Source of the DNA: Bacteroides rodentium JCM 16496
GTDB lineage: Bacteria; Bacteroidota; Bacteroidia; Bacteroidales; Bacteroidaceae
Direction of reading: 5' to 3'
Assembly: GCF_000614125.1 (NCBI RefSeq)
Contig: NZ_BAKJ01000036.1
Span: forward strand, 1-47,373
Length of the DNA: 47,373 bases
This document shows positions 17,650 through 26,916 of the stretch, in pieces. Position numbers and translations under genes: made by a program. How positions within the stretch are numbered: the first letter of the stretch is position 1; every line of letters begins with the position of its first letter. The notes under the pieces are model-generated. The model did not search any database, had not been told where the DNA came from, and saw only the letters and a program-made list of their open reading frames with translations.

Positions 17650-17681
17650 CGAATGTATGAAAAAGAATTCAATAATTCAAA
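17650..17681 (-). promoter_or_regulatory. promoter of the xerC-hpf operon
   Basis: On the minus strand TTTG (17678-17681), a 20-nt spacer and TACATTCG (17650-17657). The -33 box is exact and the -7 box has one mismatch to TAnnTTTG. It lies about 25 nt upstream of the xerC start and after the rpsU stop. Confidence 0.6.
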
Positions 17682-17696
17682 GGAATTTACGAATTA

Positions 17697-17888
17697 TTAA
17701 TCTTCTACTTGCTGAAGTTGTTGAACGTAAACAGCACGCTCCTTCTTAAGTCTTTTAGTCACAGACGGTTTATCGAACTGTTGTCTGCGTCTCAATTCCT
17801 TAACTGTGCCAGTCTTTTCAAACTTTCTTTTGAATTTCTTCAGCGCTTTTTCAATGTTTTCGCCTTCTTTTACAGGTACTACAATCAT
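17697..17888 (-). CDS. rpsU: 30S ribosomal protein S21
   Basis: Protein of 63 aa starting MIVVPVKEGENIEKALKKFK. It is rich in Lys/Arg, with the S21 motif VKELRRRQQFDKPSV and a basic tail. It is a small 30S platform protein near the anti-Shine-Dalgarno region. It has its own perfect promoter about 60 nt upstream and is divergent from the aminopeptidase P gene. Confidence 0.95.
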   Translation of the reverse strand: MIVVPVKEGENIEKALKKFKRKFEKTGTVKELRRRQQFDKPSVTKRLKKERAVYVQQLQQVED

Positions 17889-17941
17889 TTTCTTTTAATT
17901 AAATGTTAATGGTTTAAAAATCTCACGATCAAATTGAGCGG

Positions 17942-17972
17942 CAAAATTACACATACTTTCTTTATTCACAAA
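17942..17972 (-). promoter_or_regulatory. promoter of rpsU
   Basis: TTTG (17969-17972), a 19-nt spacer and TAATTTTG (17942-17949) on the minus strand match the consensus exactly, about 55 nt before the rpsU start. Confidence 0.75.
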
Positions 17973-18096
17973 ACTTTCTGCAAAAAAATTGCCAATGATT
18001 CCTAATTATCAAACGAATGGGCAAAGGGAAAGATGTTTTTATTGAGCCAATCCGCTAAAATCCGTGAAGCATGGCAAATTTTTAAAAGAGAATGTG

Positions 18097-18104
18097 TAAC
18101 TTTG
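18097..18104 (+). promoter_or_regulatory. candidate -7 box of the aminopeptidase P gene
   Basis: TAACTTTG is a perfect TAnnTTTG box. No clear TTTG lies 19-21 nt upstream. It would start transcription near 18110, which supports translation from 18168 rather than from the earlier in-frame ATG at 18033. Confidence 0.45.
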
Positions 18105-18167
18105 AAAGCAGAGAATGGAGAAATTATAAACTCATTTACACACCTACTTAATTACATTTATAAAAAT

Positions 18168-19966
18168 ATGGCTCAGACAATCAATCAACGTATAGATGTT
18201 CTACGGACATTGTTAAAAAGAGAAGGCATAGACGCTTTCATTATTCCCAGTACCGACCCGCACCTAAGCGAGTACGTAGCACCGTACTGGAAATCAAGAG
18301 AATGGATATCAGGTTTTACCGGTTCGGCAGGCACGGTGGTGATTACCGCCGACAAGGCTGGACTGTGGACAGATTCCCGCTATTTTCTCCAAGCCGAGCA
18401 GCAGTTGGAAGGCAGCGGCATCGACTTATACAAGGAAATGTTGCCCGAAACGCCCAGTATCCTCGATTTCCTGCGGGAGAACCTTACAGCGAATTCAGTT
18501 GTGGGTATAGATGGAAAGGTGTTTTCCACCACACAGGTCATAGCCTTGCAAGAGAATTTGGCAAAAAACGACATCACCGTAAAGAGCATTACCGACCCGA
18601 TGAATGAGATATGGACAGACCGCCCTCCCATGCCCGAAGCACCCGCCTTTATCCACGAGATGAAATACGCCGGGAAAAGCTGTCCGGACAAACTGGCTGA
18701 TATCCGCCGGGAAATGAAGAAAAGCGAAGCAGACGTATTATTGGTGTCGGCATTGGACGAGATAGCATGGACACTCAACATACGCGGCAACGATGTGCAT
18801 TGCAACCCCGTAGTAGTGAGCTACCTGATAATCAACGAACAAGAAACACACTTTTTCATCCGGCCCGAGAAAGTAACGGAAGAGCTTTCAGCCTATCTGG
18901 AAGAAGCCGGCGTCACCATCCATGCTTATGAGGACACCGAATCCTTTGTAACAAGAATACCGGACGGCAGCATCATGCTTGACATGGGAAAGACGAATTA
19001 TGCCGTTTATTCCGCCCTCCCCCCATCCTGCCGGATACTTGACGAGCGCTCACCGATAGCCTTGCTGAAAGCGGTCCGCAACGACCGGGAAATAGCCGGC
19101 ATCCACGCAGCCATGCAACGCGACGGAGTGGCACTGGTGAAATTTCTGAAATGGCTGGAGGAGACCGTTCCCGCAGGCAACGAGACAGAAATCAGCATAG
19201 ACAAGAAACTGCACGAATTCCGTGCCGCACAGCCACTCTACATGGGGGAAAGCTTCGACACCATTGCCGGGTACAAGGAACATGGAGCCATTGTACACTA
19301 CGAAGCCACTCCGGAAACGGACGTGCCACTGAAGCCCGAAGGGTTCCTGCTGCTGGATTCGGGTGCGCAATACCTGGACGGCACCACCGACATCACCCGC
19401 ACCATCGCGCTGGGGGAACTGACCGAAGAAGAGAAGACGGACTACACCTTGATACTGAAAGGACATATTGACCTCGCCATGGCTGTCTTCCCGGAAGGTA
19501 CGCGAGGAGCGCAACTGGATGTACTGGCCCGCATGCCGATATGGCAACACCACATGAACTTCCTGCATGGTACCGGACACGGCGTAGGCCATTTCCTCAA
19601 TGTGCACGAAGGTCCGCAAAGCATCCGCATGAACGAGAATCCGGTAACTTTACAAGCGGGGATGGTAACGTCCAACGAACCGGGTGTTTACAAGACAGGC
19701 AGCCACGGAATACGGACGGAAAATCTGATATTGACCATCCCTGCCGGAGAAGGCATGTTCGGCAACTATCTGAAGTTCGAGACAATCACCCTCTGCCTAT
19801 CTGCAAGAAAGGCATCATCAAAGAGATGCTGACGGGGGAGGAAATAGAATGGCTGGACGAATACCACCGGAATGTTTATGAGAAGCTATCACCCGACTTG
19901 AACAAAGAGGAGCGGGAATGGTTGAAAGAAGCATGTAAAACTTTGGAACAATCATCAAATTATTGA
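18168..19966 (+). CDS. Xaa-Pro aminopeptidase (M24B family; one-base frameshift in this sequence)
   Basis: Metallopeptidase removing the N-terminal residue before proline. The start is MAQTINQRIDVLRTLLKREG at 18168; an earlier in-frame ATG at 18033 adds 45 residues that do not resemble the family. The protein has two N-terminal creatinase-like domains and a C-terminal pita-bread domain with metal ligands in LLLDSGAQYLDGTTDITRT, HGTGHGVGHFLNVHEGP and TSNEPGVY. The frame breaks near 19796: CTCTGCCTATCTGC lacks one C. Restoring it gives CPICKKGIIKEML and a normal C terminus ending EEREWLKEACKTLEQSSNY, 599 aa in all. The length matches the three-domain XPNPEP1-like subgroup. The break is probably a sequencing error. 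Confidence 0.92.
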
Positions 19967-20011
19967 GGTAATCACTAAATCATTGAGACAACCATTAAAT
20001 CAGCAGCAAGA

Positions 20012-20524
20012 ATGGCATTAATAAAATCAGTAAGAGGATTCACTCCCGAATTCGGAGAGAACTGTTTCCTGGCAGACAATGCAGCCATTATCGGAGACGT
20101 AAAAATGGGACGGGACTGCAGCATCTGGTTCAGCACCGTAATTCGCGGTGACGTAAATTCTATCCGCATCGGAGACGGGGTAAACATCCAGGACGGAAGC
20201 GTACTGCATACTTTATATGAAAAATCGACCATAGAAATAGGGAACCATGTTTCCGTAGGACATAATGTGACCATCCACGGAGCTACCATCAAGGATTATG
20301 CCTTGGTGGGAATGGGGTCTACCATCCTTGACCATGCAGTGGTGGGAGAAGGAGCTATCGTAGCCGCCGGTTCTTTAGTTCTGAGCAACACCGTGATAGA
20401 GCCCGGAAGCATTTGGGGAGGGGTGCCTGCCAAGTTCATTAAGAAAGTTGATCCGGAACAGGCCAAGGAACTGAACCAGAAGATTGCACACAATTACCTG
20501 ATGTATTCCAACTGGTATAAATAA
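20012..20524 (+). CDS. gamma-carbonic anhydrase-like hexapeptide-repeat protein
   Basis: Protein of 170 aa that is almost wholly a left-handed beta-helix. It has hexapeptide repeats such as ADNAAIIGDVKMGRDCSIWF and VIRGDVNSIRIGDGVNIQDG. Zn-ligand-type histidines are present in HVSVGHNVTIHGATIKDYAL. A C-terminal helix is likely (VDPEQAKELNQKIAHNYLM). The family includes gamma-carbonic anhydrases and many YrdA/CaiE-like proteins with unproven activity, so the enzyme name is tentative. It lies 45 nt after the aminopeptidase gene on the same strand. Confidence 0.88.
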   Translation: MALIKSVRGFTPEFGENCFLADNAAIIGDVKMGRDCSIWFSTVIRGDVNSIRIGDGVNIQDGSVLHTLYEKSTIEIGNHVSVGHNVTIHGATIKDYALVGMGSTILDHAVVGEGAIVAAGSLVLSNTVIEPGSIWGGVPAKFIKKVDPEQAKELNQKIAHNYLMYSNWYK

Positions 20525-20530
20525 AAAAAG

Positions 20531-20671
20531 GTGTCAAAGCCCTCTTAACGTTTTCTTTTAGGCGCGAATTACGCGGATTTCACGGATTTAGTTTATTGAA
20601 TCCGCATTATTCCGCATAATCCGCGCCTAATATATTATAACATTATGAAAGTGCTCGTGCGCTTTTGACAC
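20531..20671. repeat. nested inverted repeat between convergent genes
   Basis: The outer arms are GTGTCAAAGC (20531-20540) and GCTTTTGACAC (20661-20671). The inner arms are TTAGGCGCG (20558-20566) and CGCGCCTAA (20622-20630), with GCGGATTTCACGGATT and AATCCGCATTATTCCGC units between. It sits between the convergent carbonic-anhydrase-like gene and waaA, so it may act as a two-way terminator. The unit style is that of a dispersed chromosomal repeat. Confidence 0.6.
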
Positions 20672-20685
20672 GCTCCTCATTTTTA

Positions 20686-21905
20686 TTAGAAGTTTATCAT
20701 ACTCAGAATCTTATCCGTAGCTCCCGCATTGCCGGTCACATAATTGCCGGCATTCGTCCCCGCCTCATGCAGAAAAGCCTCATCCGTCAGCATGCGGTCA
20801 AGCAACGTTTTCAATTCTTCATAATCCTTGATGGAGAAAGCGCCTTTTGCTTCCAACAGCTGGATGGCCTCCTGGAACTTCTGATACTTAGGCCCGAAAA
20901 TAACGGGAATACCATAAACGGCAGCCTCCAACGTATTATGGATACCGACTCCGAATCCGCCACCGATATAGGCTATCTCACCATAACGGTAAATGGACGA
21001 AAGCAGCCCGAAGCAGTCGATAATCAGGCAGTCGGCCTTACGGACATTCTTCTCGTCGGCACGGGTATAGCGCACGTAGGGGCGTTTCAGTTTACGGATA
21101 ATCTCTACCAGATGGTTCTCGTCGATAACGTGCGGAGCGATAATCAACTTCACCTCCGGATGCTGGTTGAAGTATTCAATAAACAAATCCTCGTCCGGCT
21201 GCCAGGAGCTTCCTGCCACGAAAGTCATCGTGTTGTTCTTGAAAAGCTCCACCAAAGGCAGATGTTTGGCCTCCTCACGAATCTGCAGCACACGGTCAAA
21301 ACGGGTATCCCCCACCACCGTGACACGGCTGATGCCTATCTTCGCCAGATAGCGTTTGGAGCGTTCATTCTGTACAAACAAATGGTCGAAGTCGCGCAGC
21401 ACATGTCTGTACGTACCGCCATACCACTTGAAGAATACTTGTCCGCGGCGGAAATGGAAGAAATGCTGTACACCGGAATACGGCGCTTGTGCAGTTCGTC
21501 CAGATAGTTCTTCCAGAACTCGTACTTGATGAAGAATGCCATGCAGGGATTCACGATATCCAGGAACTTCTTCACATTGCGGGGCTTGTCGAAAGGCAGG
21601 TAACAGACAACGTCTGCCCCCCTATAATTCTTGCGGACCTCATAACCCGAAGGCGAGAAGAAAGTCAGCAGAATACCGTAATCCGGATATTTGGCACGAA
21701 TTTTCTCAATCAACGGTCGTCCCTGCTCGAACTCTCCCAAAGAAGCGGCATGGAACCATATATAGCGCACGTCCTTCTCCAACTGCTGCCGGAGGAGTTC
21801 ATAGACCACCCAGTGTCCCTTCATCATCTTTCGGGGCTTACGGCTAAATGGAGCAGCCAGATGCACCAGAATATCGTAGATGGCTATTGCCAAGTCATAT
21901 AGCAT
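20686..21905 (-). CDS. waaA: 3-deoxy-D-manno-octulosonic acid (Kdo) transferase (one-base frameshift in this sequence)
   Basis: Inner-membrane GT-B glycosyltransferase adding Kdo to lipid A. The start is MLYDLAIAIYDILVHLAAPF at 21905 and includes an N-terminal membrane anchor. The N-terminal half has VRYIWFHAASLGEFEQGRPL, LTFFSPSGYEV and FFIKYEFWKNYL. The frame breaks near 21453: ATTTCCGCCGCGG lacks one T. Restoring it gives FRRGQVFFKWYGGTYRHVLR and joins DHLFVQNERSKRYL, then VAGSSWQPDEDL, GGGFGVGIHNTLEAAVYGIP and VIFGPKYQKFQEA. The total is 406 aa, normal for the family. It lies 31 nt after gltX on the same strand, so the two are probably one operon. Confidence 0.93.
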
Positions 21906-21936
21906 ACTATATGGATTAAGGATGAAGAAGATTTAT

Positions 21937-23463
21937 TCACTTTAAAGCATCAACAGCACGCTGTATACGGGCCAATGTCTCTTCCTTGCCAATCAGCTCG
22001 GTAATGTCGAACATGTGCGGGCCTTTACACTCGCCCACCACTGACAAGCGGAAGGCATTCATCACATTTCCCATGTGATAGCCATGCTCAGTAATCCAAC
22101 CAATCACAATATCTTCGGAAGGCTTAGAGGAGAAATCCCCGATGCCGCGCAGCACATCCATCAATTCGGTCATGATGCGGGGAGTATCTTCCGACCAACG
22201 CTTCTTCACATCCTTTGCCGCATATTCCGTGGGGGCTACGAAGAAGAAACGGGTCTGGTCCCACAGTTCCTTTACGAAGTTGACGCGTCCCTTCACCAGT
22301 GAAACCACTTTCATAAGGAACTCGTCGCTATAGTTGGAAGCGTCTATGCCATTGGATTCCAACACCGGTCTGAAAAGACAAGCTATCTCCGCATCCGGTT
22401 TCATCATAATGTACTCATGGTTGAACCAGATACCTTTCTTATAGTCGAATTTGGCACCCGACTTGCTGCAATGGCTCAAATCAAACAATTTCACCAATTC
22501 ATCCATAGACATCAGTTCCTGGTCATTGCCCGGATTCCAGCCCAGCAGAGCCAGGAAATTAATGACCGCTTCGGGCAGATAACCAGATTCGCGGTAACCT
22601 GAAGAGACATCTCCCGACTTGGGGTCATGCCACTCCAACGGGAAAACCGGGAAGCCCAAACGATCGCCGTCACGCTTACTCAATTTGCCGTTACCCTCGG
22701 GCTTCAACAACAAGGGCAAATGGGCAAAGGCAGGCATGGTATCCTCCCACCCAAAAGCACGGTAGAGCAATACATGCAGCGGTGCCGAAGGCAACCATTC
22801 CTCACCGCGTATCACATGGGACACTTCCATCAAATGGTCGTCCACAATATTGGCCAGATGGTAAGTAGGAAGTTCATCTGCCGATTTATAAAGAACCTTG
22901 TCATCAAGAATGGAAGAGTTTATCACTACTTCCCCACGAATCAGGTCGTTCACATGCACATCTTCGTTCGGCTCTATCTTGAAACGCACCACGTACTGCT
23001 TGCCGGCAGCAATCAGCGCGTCTACCTCTTCTTTAGGAAGGGTCAGTGAATTGCGCATCTGCATGCGGGTAGAAGCATCGTACTGGAAATTCGCAATCTC
23101 CGCACGCTTCGCCTCCAGCTCCTCAGGAGTATCGAAAGCGATGTAGGCCTTTCCGGCCTCCAGCAGAATCTGAACATACTTCTTGTATATTTCCCGACGT
23201 TCCGACTGACGGTACGGACCATGGTCTCCACCGAAACTCACGCCCTCGTCAAACGGGATGCCCAACCACTTGAAAGACTCCAGGATATATTCTTCCGCAC
23301 CCGGCACAAACCGATTGGAATCAGTATCTTCAATACGAAATATCAAATCTCCTCCATGCTGACGCGCAAAGAGATAATTGTATAAAGCTGTACGCACACC
23401 GCCGATGTGCAACGCCCCCGTAGGACTCGGGGCAAAACGGACTCTGACCTTTCTTTCTGTCAT
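21937..23463 (-). CDS. gltX: glutamate-tRNA ligase
   Basis: Class I aminoacyl-tRNA synthetase of 508 aa charging tRNA-Glu. The HIGH-type motif is RFAPSPTGALHIGGVRTALY at about residues 9-28. The KMSKS-type motif is GNGKLSKRDGDRLG near residue 260. GEEWLPSAPLHVLLYRAFGW and the C-terminal anticodon-binding helical domain complete it. It reads through with no frame problem. A perfect -7 box lies 32 nt upstream; waaA follows after 31 nt. Confidence 0.97.
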   Translation of the reverse strand: MTERKVRVRFAPSPTGALHIGGVRTALYNYLFARQHGGDLIFRIEDTDSNRFVPGAEEYILESFKWLGIPFDEGVSFGGDHGPYRQSERREIYKKYVQILLEAGKAYIAFDTPEELEAKRAEIANFQYDASTRMQMRNSLTLPKEEVDALIAAGKQYVVRFKIEPNEDVHVNDLIRGEVVINSSILDDKVLYKSADELPTYHLANIVDDHLMEVSHVIRGEEWLPSAPLHVLLYRAFGWEDTMPAFAHLPLLLKPEGNGKLSKRDGDRLGFPVFPLEWHDPKSGDVSSGYRESGYLPEAVINFLALLGWNPGNDQELMSMDELVKLFDLSHCSKSGAKFDYKKGIWFNHEYIMMKPDAEIACLFRPVLESNGIDASNYSDEFLMKVVSLVKGRVNFVKELWDQTRFFFVAPTEYAAKDVKKRWSEDTPRIMTELMDVLRGIGDFSSKPSEDIVIGWITEHGYHMGNVMNAFRLSVVGECKGPHMFDITELIGKEETLARIQRAVDALK

Positions 23464-23494
23464 AATCTACCTTACTTATGAATATTTTAGACGG

Positions 23495-23502
23495 CAAAAT
23501 TA
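23495..23502 (-). promoter_or_regulatory. candidate -7 box of gltX
   Basis: TAATTTTG on the minus strand is an exact TAnnTTTG box 32 nt before the gltX start. I see no TTTG at the right distance upstream. Confidence 0.45.
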
Positions 23503-23560
23503 AACCTTTTTTTCCACACTAATGTTTTTTTTTGTACTTTTCGCAAAAATTTCAGCCGAT

Positions 23561-25620
23561 ATGAGTTATTTCAATACCAAAAAAGAGTTCTCACTCAGAG
23601 ATTTGCTATACAGAGCACTGATATTCATCGGCACTGTGGGGATTATTGTCTATTTTCTGCCACGTGACGGTAAATTCAACTACCAGTTCGACATTGACAA
23701 GCCCTGGAAGTACGGACAGCTCATGGCCACCTTCGACTTCCCCATCTATAAGGCCGACGAAGTGGTGAAACGCGAGCAAGACAGTATCCTCGCCGCCTTC
23801 CAGCCGTATTTCCAGCTGGACAAAAGCATTGAGAAAAGTGTGCTCGCCAAGTTGAAGGCAGACTATCAGACCCACCTGCGCGGCCTGCTTCCCTCCACCG
23901 ACTACATCCGCTTTCTGGAAAGGAAACTCTCTGAAGTATATCGCGCCGGCATCGTTTCCACCGAAGAGCTGAACCAACTGCATAAGGACAGCACAACCGC
24001 CATCATGGTCATTAACGACAAACTGGCCAACCAGCAGGACATCAACAAGGTATATTCGGTGAAGGATGCCTATAACTATATACTCACGGCCGATACCGCC
24101 CACTACCGCCCGGACATTCTACGGCAATGCTCACTGAACGAATATCTGTTCCCTAATCTGACCTATGACGAGCAGAGGACCGAAACCGCCAAGAAGGAGA
24201 TGCTCGACAACTATTCATGGGCCAACGGCATCGTGCTGAGCGGACAGAAAATCATCGACCGCGGCGAGATTGTCAGCCAGGAGACATACAACATCCTTGA
24301 GAGTCTACGGAAAGAATCCATCAAACGCAGTGAGTCCATCGGGCAAAAACGGTTGATGCTGGCGGGGCAGATACTGTTTGTCAGTATCTTCATGCTGTGT
24401 TTCATGCTCTACCTCGACTTGTTCCGTAAAGATTACTACAAGCGCAAGGGCAGCCTTTCCCTGCTCTTCGTCCTCATCATGTTCTATTGCGTGGTGACGG
24501 CCATCATGGTTGCCAACAACATATTCAATGTCTATATCATCCGTATGCCATGCTGCCGGTCATCATCCGGGTGTTCCTCGACTCACGCACGGCCTTCATC
24601 GCACAAGTCGCCACCATACTGATATGCTCCATCTGTCTGCGCTATCCGCATGAATTCATTCTTCTGCAACTCTCAGCGGGACTGGTTGCCATCTTCAGTC
24701 TGAGGGAACTTTCACAACGGTCGCAACTGTTCCGGACAGCCTTCCTCGTCATATTGACCTACGCTGCCGTCTACTTTGCTTTCGAGCTGATTACAGAAAA
24801 CGACTTGACAAAAATCAACGGAAGCATGTACACCTATTTCGTCATCAACGGAGTGTTGCTGCTGTTCACTTATCCCCTGCTCTTCCTGGTGGAAAAGACG
24901 TTCGGCTTTACCTCCAATGTCACCCTGGTCGAATTGTCCAACATCAACAACAGCCTGCTGCGCCGCATGTCCGAGACAGTTCCCGGCACCTTCCAGCATT
25001 CCATGCAGGTTGCCAACCTTGCGGCGGAAGCGGCCAACCGTATCGGAGCCAAAAGCCAGCTGGTACGTACCGGAGCGCTGTATCATGACATCGGCAAGAT
25101 GGAGAATCCGGTGTTCTTCACCGAGAACCAGTCGGGCGGAGTCAACCCGCACAAGAATCTGGGCTATGAGCAAAGTGCCCAAGTCGTCATCAGCCATGTG
25201 ACGGACGGGCTGAAACTGGCCGAGAAGAACAATCTCCCCAAAGTAATCAAGGATTTCATCACCACTCACCATGGCCGTGGGAAAACGAAGTATTTCTATA
25301 TCTCCTGGAAAAACGAGCACCCCGGTGAAGACCCTAACGAGGAGGCATTCACCTACCCCGGTCCCAACCCGTTCACCAAAGAGCAGGCTATCCTGATGAT
25401 GGCCGATTCGGTGGAGGCCGCTTCACGCAGTCTGCCCGAATATACGGAAGAGAGCATCAGCAACCTGGTAGACAAGATTATCGATTCGCAAGTGGCAGAA
25501 GGCTATTTCAAGGCATGCCCCATCACCTTCAAGGATATTGCCACCGTGAAGAACGTATTCAAGGAGAAGCTGAAGACTATATACCATACCCGCATCAGTT
25601 ATCCCGAACTTAAAAAATAA
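23561..25620 (+). CDS. 7TM-HD phosphohydrolase, PgpH-type (one-base frameshift in this sequence)
   Basis: Membrane protein with an intracellular HD domain, like the c-di-AMP phosphodiesterase PgpH. The start is MSYFNTKKEFSLRDLLYRAL at 23561. One transmembrane helix is followed by an extracytoplasmic region (about residues 40-280), then several membrane helices, then the HD domain: PGTFQHSMQVANLAAEAANR, ALYHDIGKMENPVFF and FITTHHGRGKTKYFY. The frame breaks near 24541, where ATCATCCGTATG lacks one C. Adding it gives VYIIPYAMLPVIIRVFLDSR and a 686-aa protein. The substrate c-di-AMP is inferred from the family. A small membrane protein gene follows after 5 nt. Confidence 0.9.
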
Positions 25621-25625
25621 GAACT

Positions 25626-26399
25626 ATGGAAGTGACCAGTAAAGAACAGAAAAGAGCCGAACAACTGCTGCAAAGCCAGCACATCGGACTGCACCAAATC
25701 AAGAGCTTCAGTTTCATGAAGCGTTACCACCAGGTTCCCCGCAAAAGCAACCTGGCTGCGAAAGACAAATACGGTCCGGGCATACTGACTTTACATCTGA
25801 AGGAAGGGAAAGAAAAAACAATCTATCTGCCTCCTTTCCGTCACCCTTCCTCGGTCATCCGCTACCTGGTCTCCCAAGAAATCCCCTTCGACAACTACGC
25901 GCCGAGGGAACGGACAGTCGCAGAGGTTCCCACAGAAACATACCAGCGTCCGTCACTCTATATGTTCTGGTTCTTTGTCTTATTCCTGATGTTCCTTATA
26001 TTGGGATATTATTCCATCAATGGCAACGTATGGTGGGGCTTCATCCCGGCTATCATTTCGTTTGCATTAAGTCTTTTTTTCATCAGCATGCTGATGACCC
26101 GCTTCTGCTACCTGACGTTGGACAATAACGGCCTCATCATACATAGCGTAGGCAGGACCATCCGCTATCCGTACCAGAACCTGAGAAAAGTAAACTTCGA
26201 CTTTGCCCGCGAACAGAATTTCACGCACGTCATGGAATTGCTGGACAACGATTACCGCTACCGTCTGTTCTATATCGGAAGGGTTTCGAGGAAGAAGCTG
26301 AATGAGATTGCCGAACGCCTGCAACAAGCCGGAGTGGATGCCACTTGCAGCCTGAATGATAACAAGCGGTTCTTCCAGGATACGTATATCAGCCACTAA
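25626..26399 (+). CDS. hypothetical membrane protein
   Basis: Protein of 257 aa not recognised as a named family. Residues 1-100 are soluble and basic (KRAEQLLQSQHIGLHQIKSF; KEKTIYLPPFRHPSSVIRYL). Two hydrophobic helices follow (LYMFWFFVLFLMFLILGYY; FIPAIISFALSLFFISMLM), then a soluble C-terminal domain rich in strands (FCYLTLDNNGLIIHSVGRTI), which could be PH-like. It starts 5 nt after the PgpH-type gene and is surely co-transcribed with it. Its 3' end overlaps the convergent phosphatase gene by 11 nt. Confidence 0.8.
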   Translation: MEVTSKEQKRAEQLLQSQHIGLHQIKSFSFMKRYHQVPRKSNLAAKDKYGPGILTLHLKEGKEKTIYLPPFRHPSSVIRYLVSQEIPFDNYAPRERTVAEVPTETYQRPSLYMFWFFVLFLMFLILGYYSINGNVWWGFIPAIISFALSLFFISMLMTRFCYLTLDNNGLIIHSVGRTIRYPYQNLRKVNFDFAREQNFTHVMELLDNDYRYRLFYIGRVSRKKLNEIAERLQQAGVDATCSLNDNKRFFQDTYISH

Positions 26400-26865
26400 C
26401 ACTATTCAATAGTCCCGCACAAGCATCTTCCAGAATGTCCAGCACATACTCAAAACCTTCGGAACCGCCATAATAGGGGTCCGGTACATGGTCGGCATGG
26501 GTAAACTTTGTACAGTATTCCGTCATGCGGTGTATCTTGCTCCATTCGGCAGTTGAAGGGGCACGGTCTTTCAGGTCGTCGATGTTGCGGTCGTCCATGC
26601 CGATAATCAAGTCGAAATTGTAAAAATCTTCGGTACGTACGGGTCGCGAAAGATGCGTCAGATTGTATCCACGGCGGGCAGCATGGGCACGCATCCGGCT
26701 GTCCGGCAGTTCGCCCTGGTGATAGGACAGAATGCCTGCAGAATCGATTAAAAACTCATCCGCACGTCCGGCTTCTTCCACCAAACGCTTCATGACTCCC
26801 TCTGCTGAGGAGGAACGGCAAATATTGCCGAGGCAAACGAAAAGAATCTTCTTAGGCAATACCAT
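26389..26865 (-). CDS. low-molecular-weight protein tyrosine phosphatase
   Basis: Protein of 158 aa. The phosphate-binding loop near the N terminus is VCLGNICRSSSAEGV (C-X5-R-S), and the general acid is in ADHVPDPYYGG near residue 125, giving the complete LMW-PTP active site. Between them lie SAGILSYHQGELPDSRM and DLIIGMDDRNIDDLK. The family dephosphorylates phosphotyrosine, and in some cases phosphoarginine, on proteins. No capsule genes are nearby, so the target is unknown. It overlaps the end of the convergent membrane-protein gene by 11 nt. Confidence 0.93.
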   Translation of the reverse strand: MVLPKKILFVCLGNICRSSSAEGVMKRLVEEAGRADEFLIDSAGILSYHQGELPDSRMRAHAARRGYNLTHLSRPVRTEDFYNFDLIIGMDDRNIDDLKDRAPSTAEWSKIHRMTEYCTKFTHADHVPDPYYGGSEGFEYVLDILEDACAGLLNSVSG

Positions 26866-26866
26866 T

Positions 26867-26915
26867 TTAAGTTATAAGTTATAAATCATAAATTGTCAAC
26901 TGCCAATTATCAATT
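26867..26915. repeat. AT-rich spacer repeat
   Basis: Runs of TAAGTTATAAGTTATAAATC followed by TGCCAATTATCAATTGTCAC resemble the AATTGATAATTGACAATGG units of the rpoB-rpoC gap. It fills the space between priA and the phosphatase gene. Confidence 0.45.
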
Positions 26916-26916
26916 G

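Noticed and set aside
18033..18167. Upstream extension of the aminopeptidase P gene
   Set aside because: The 45 extra residues do not resemble the family and the -7 box at 18097 would start transcription inside them.
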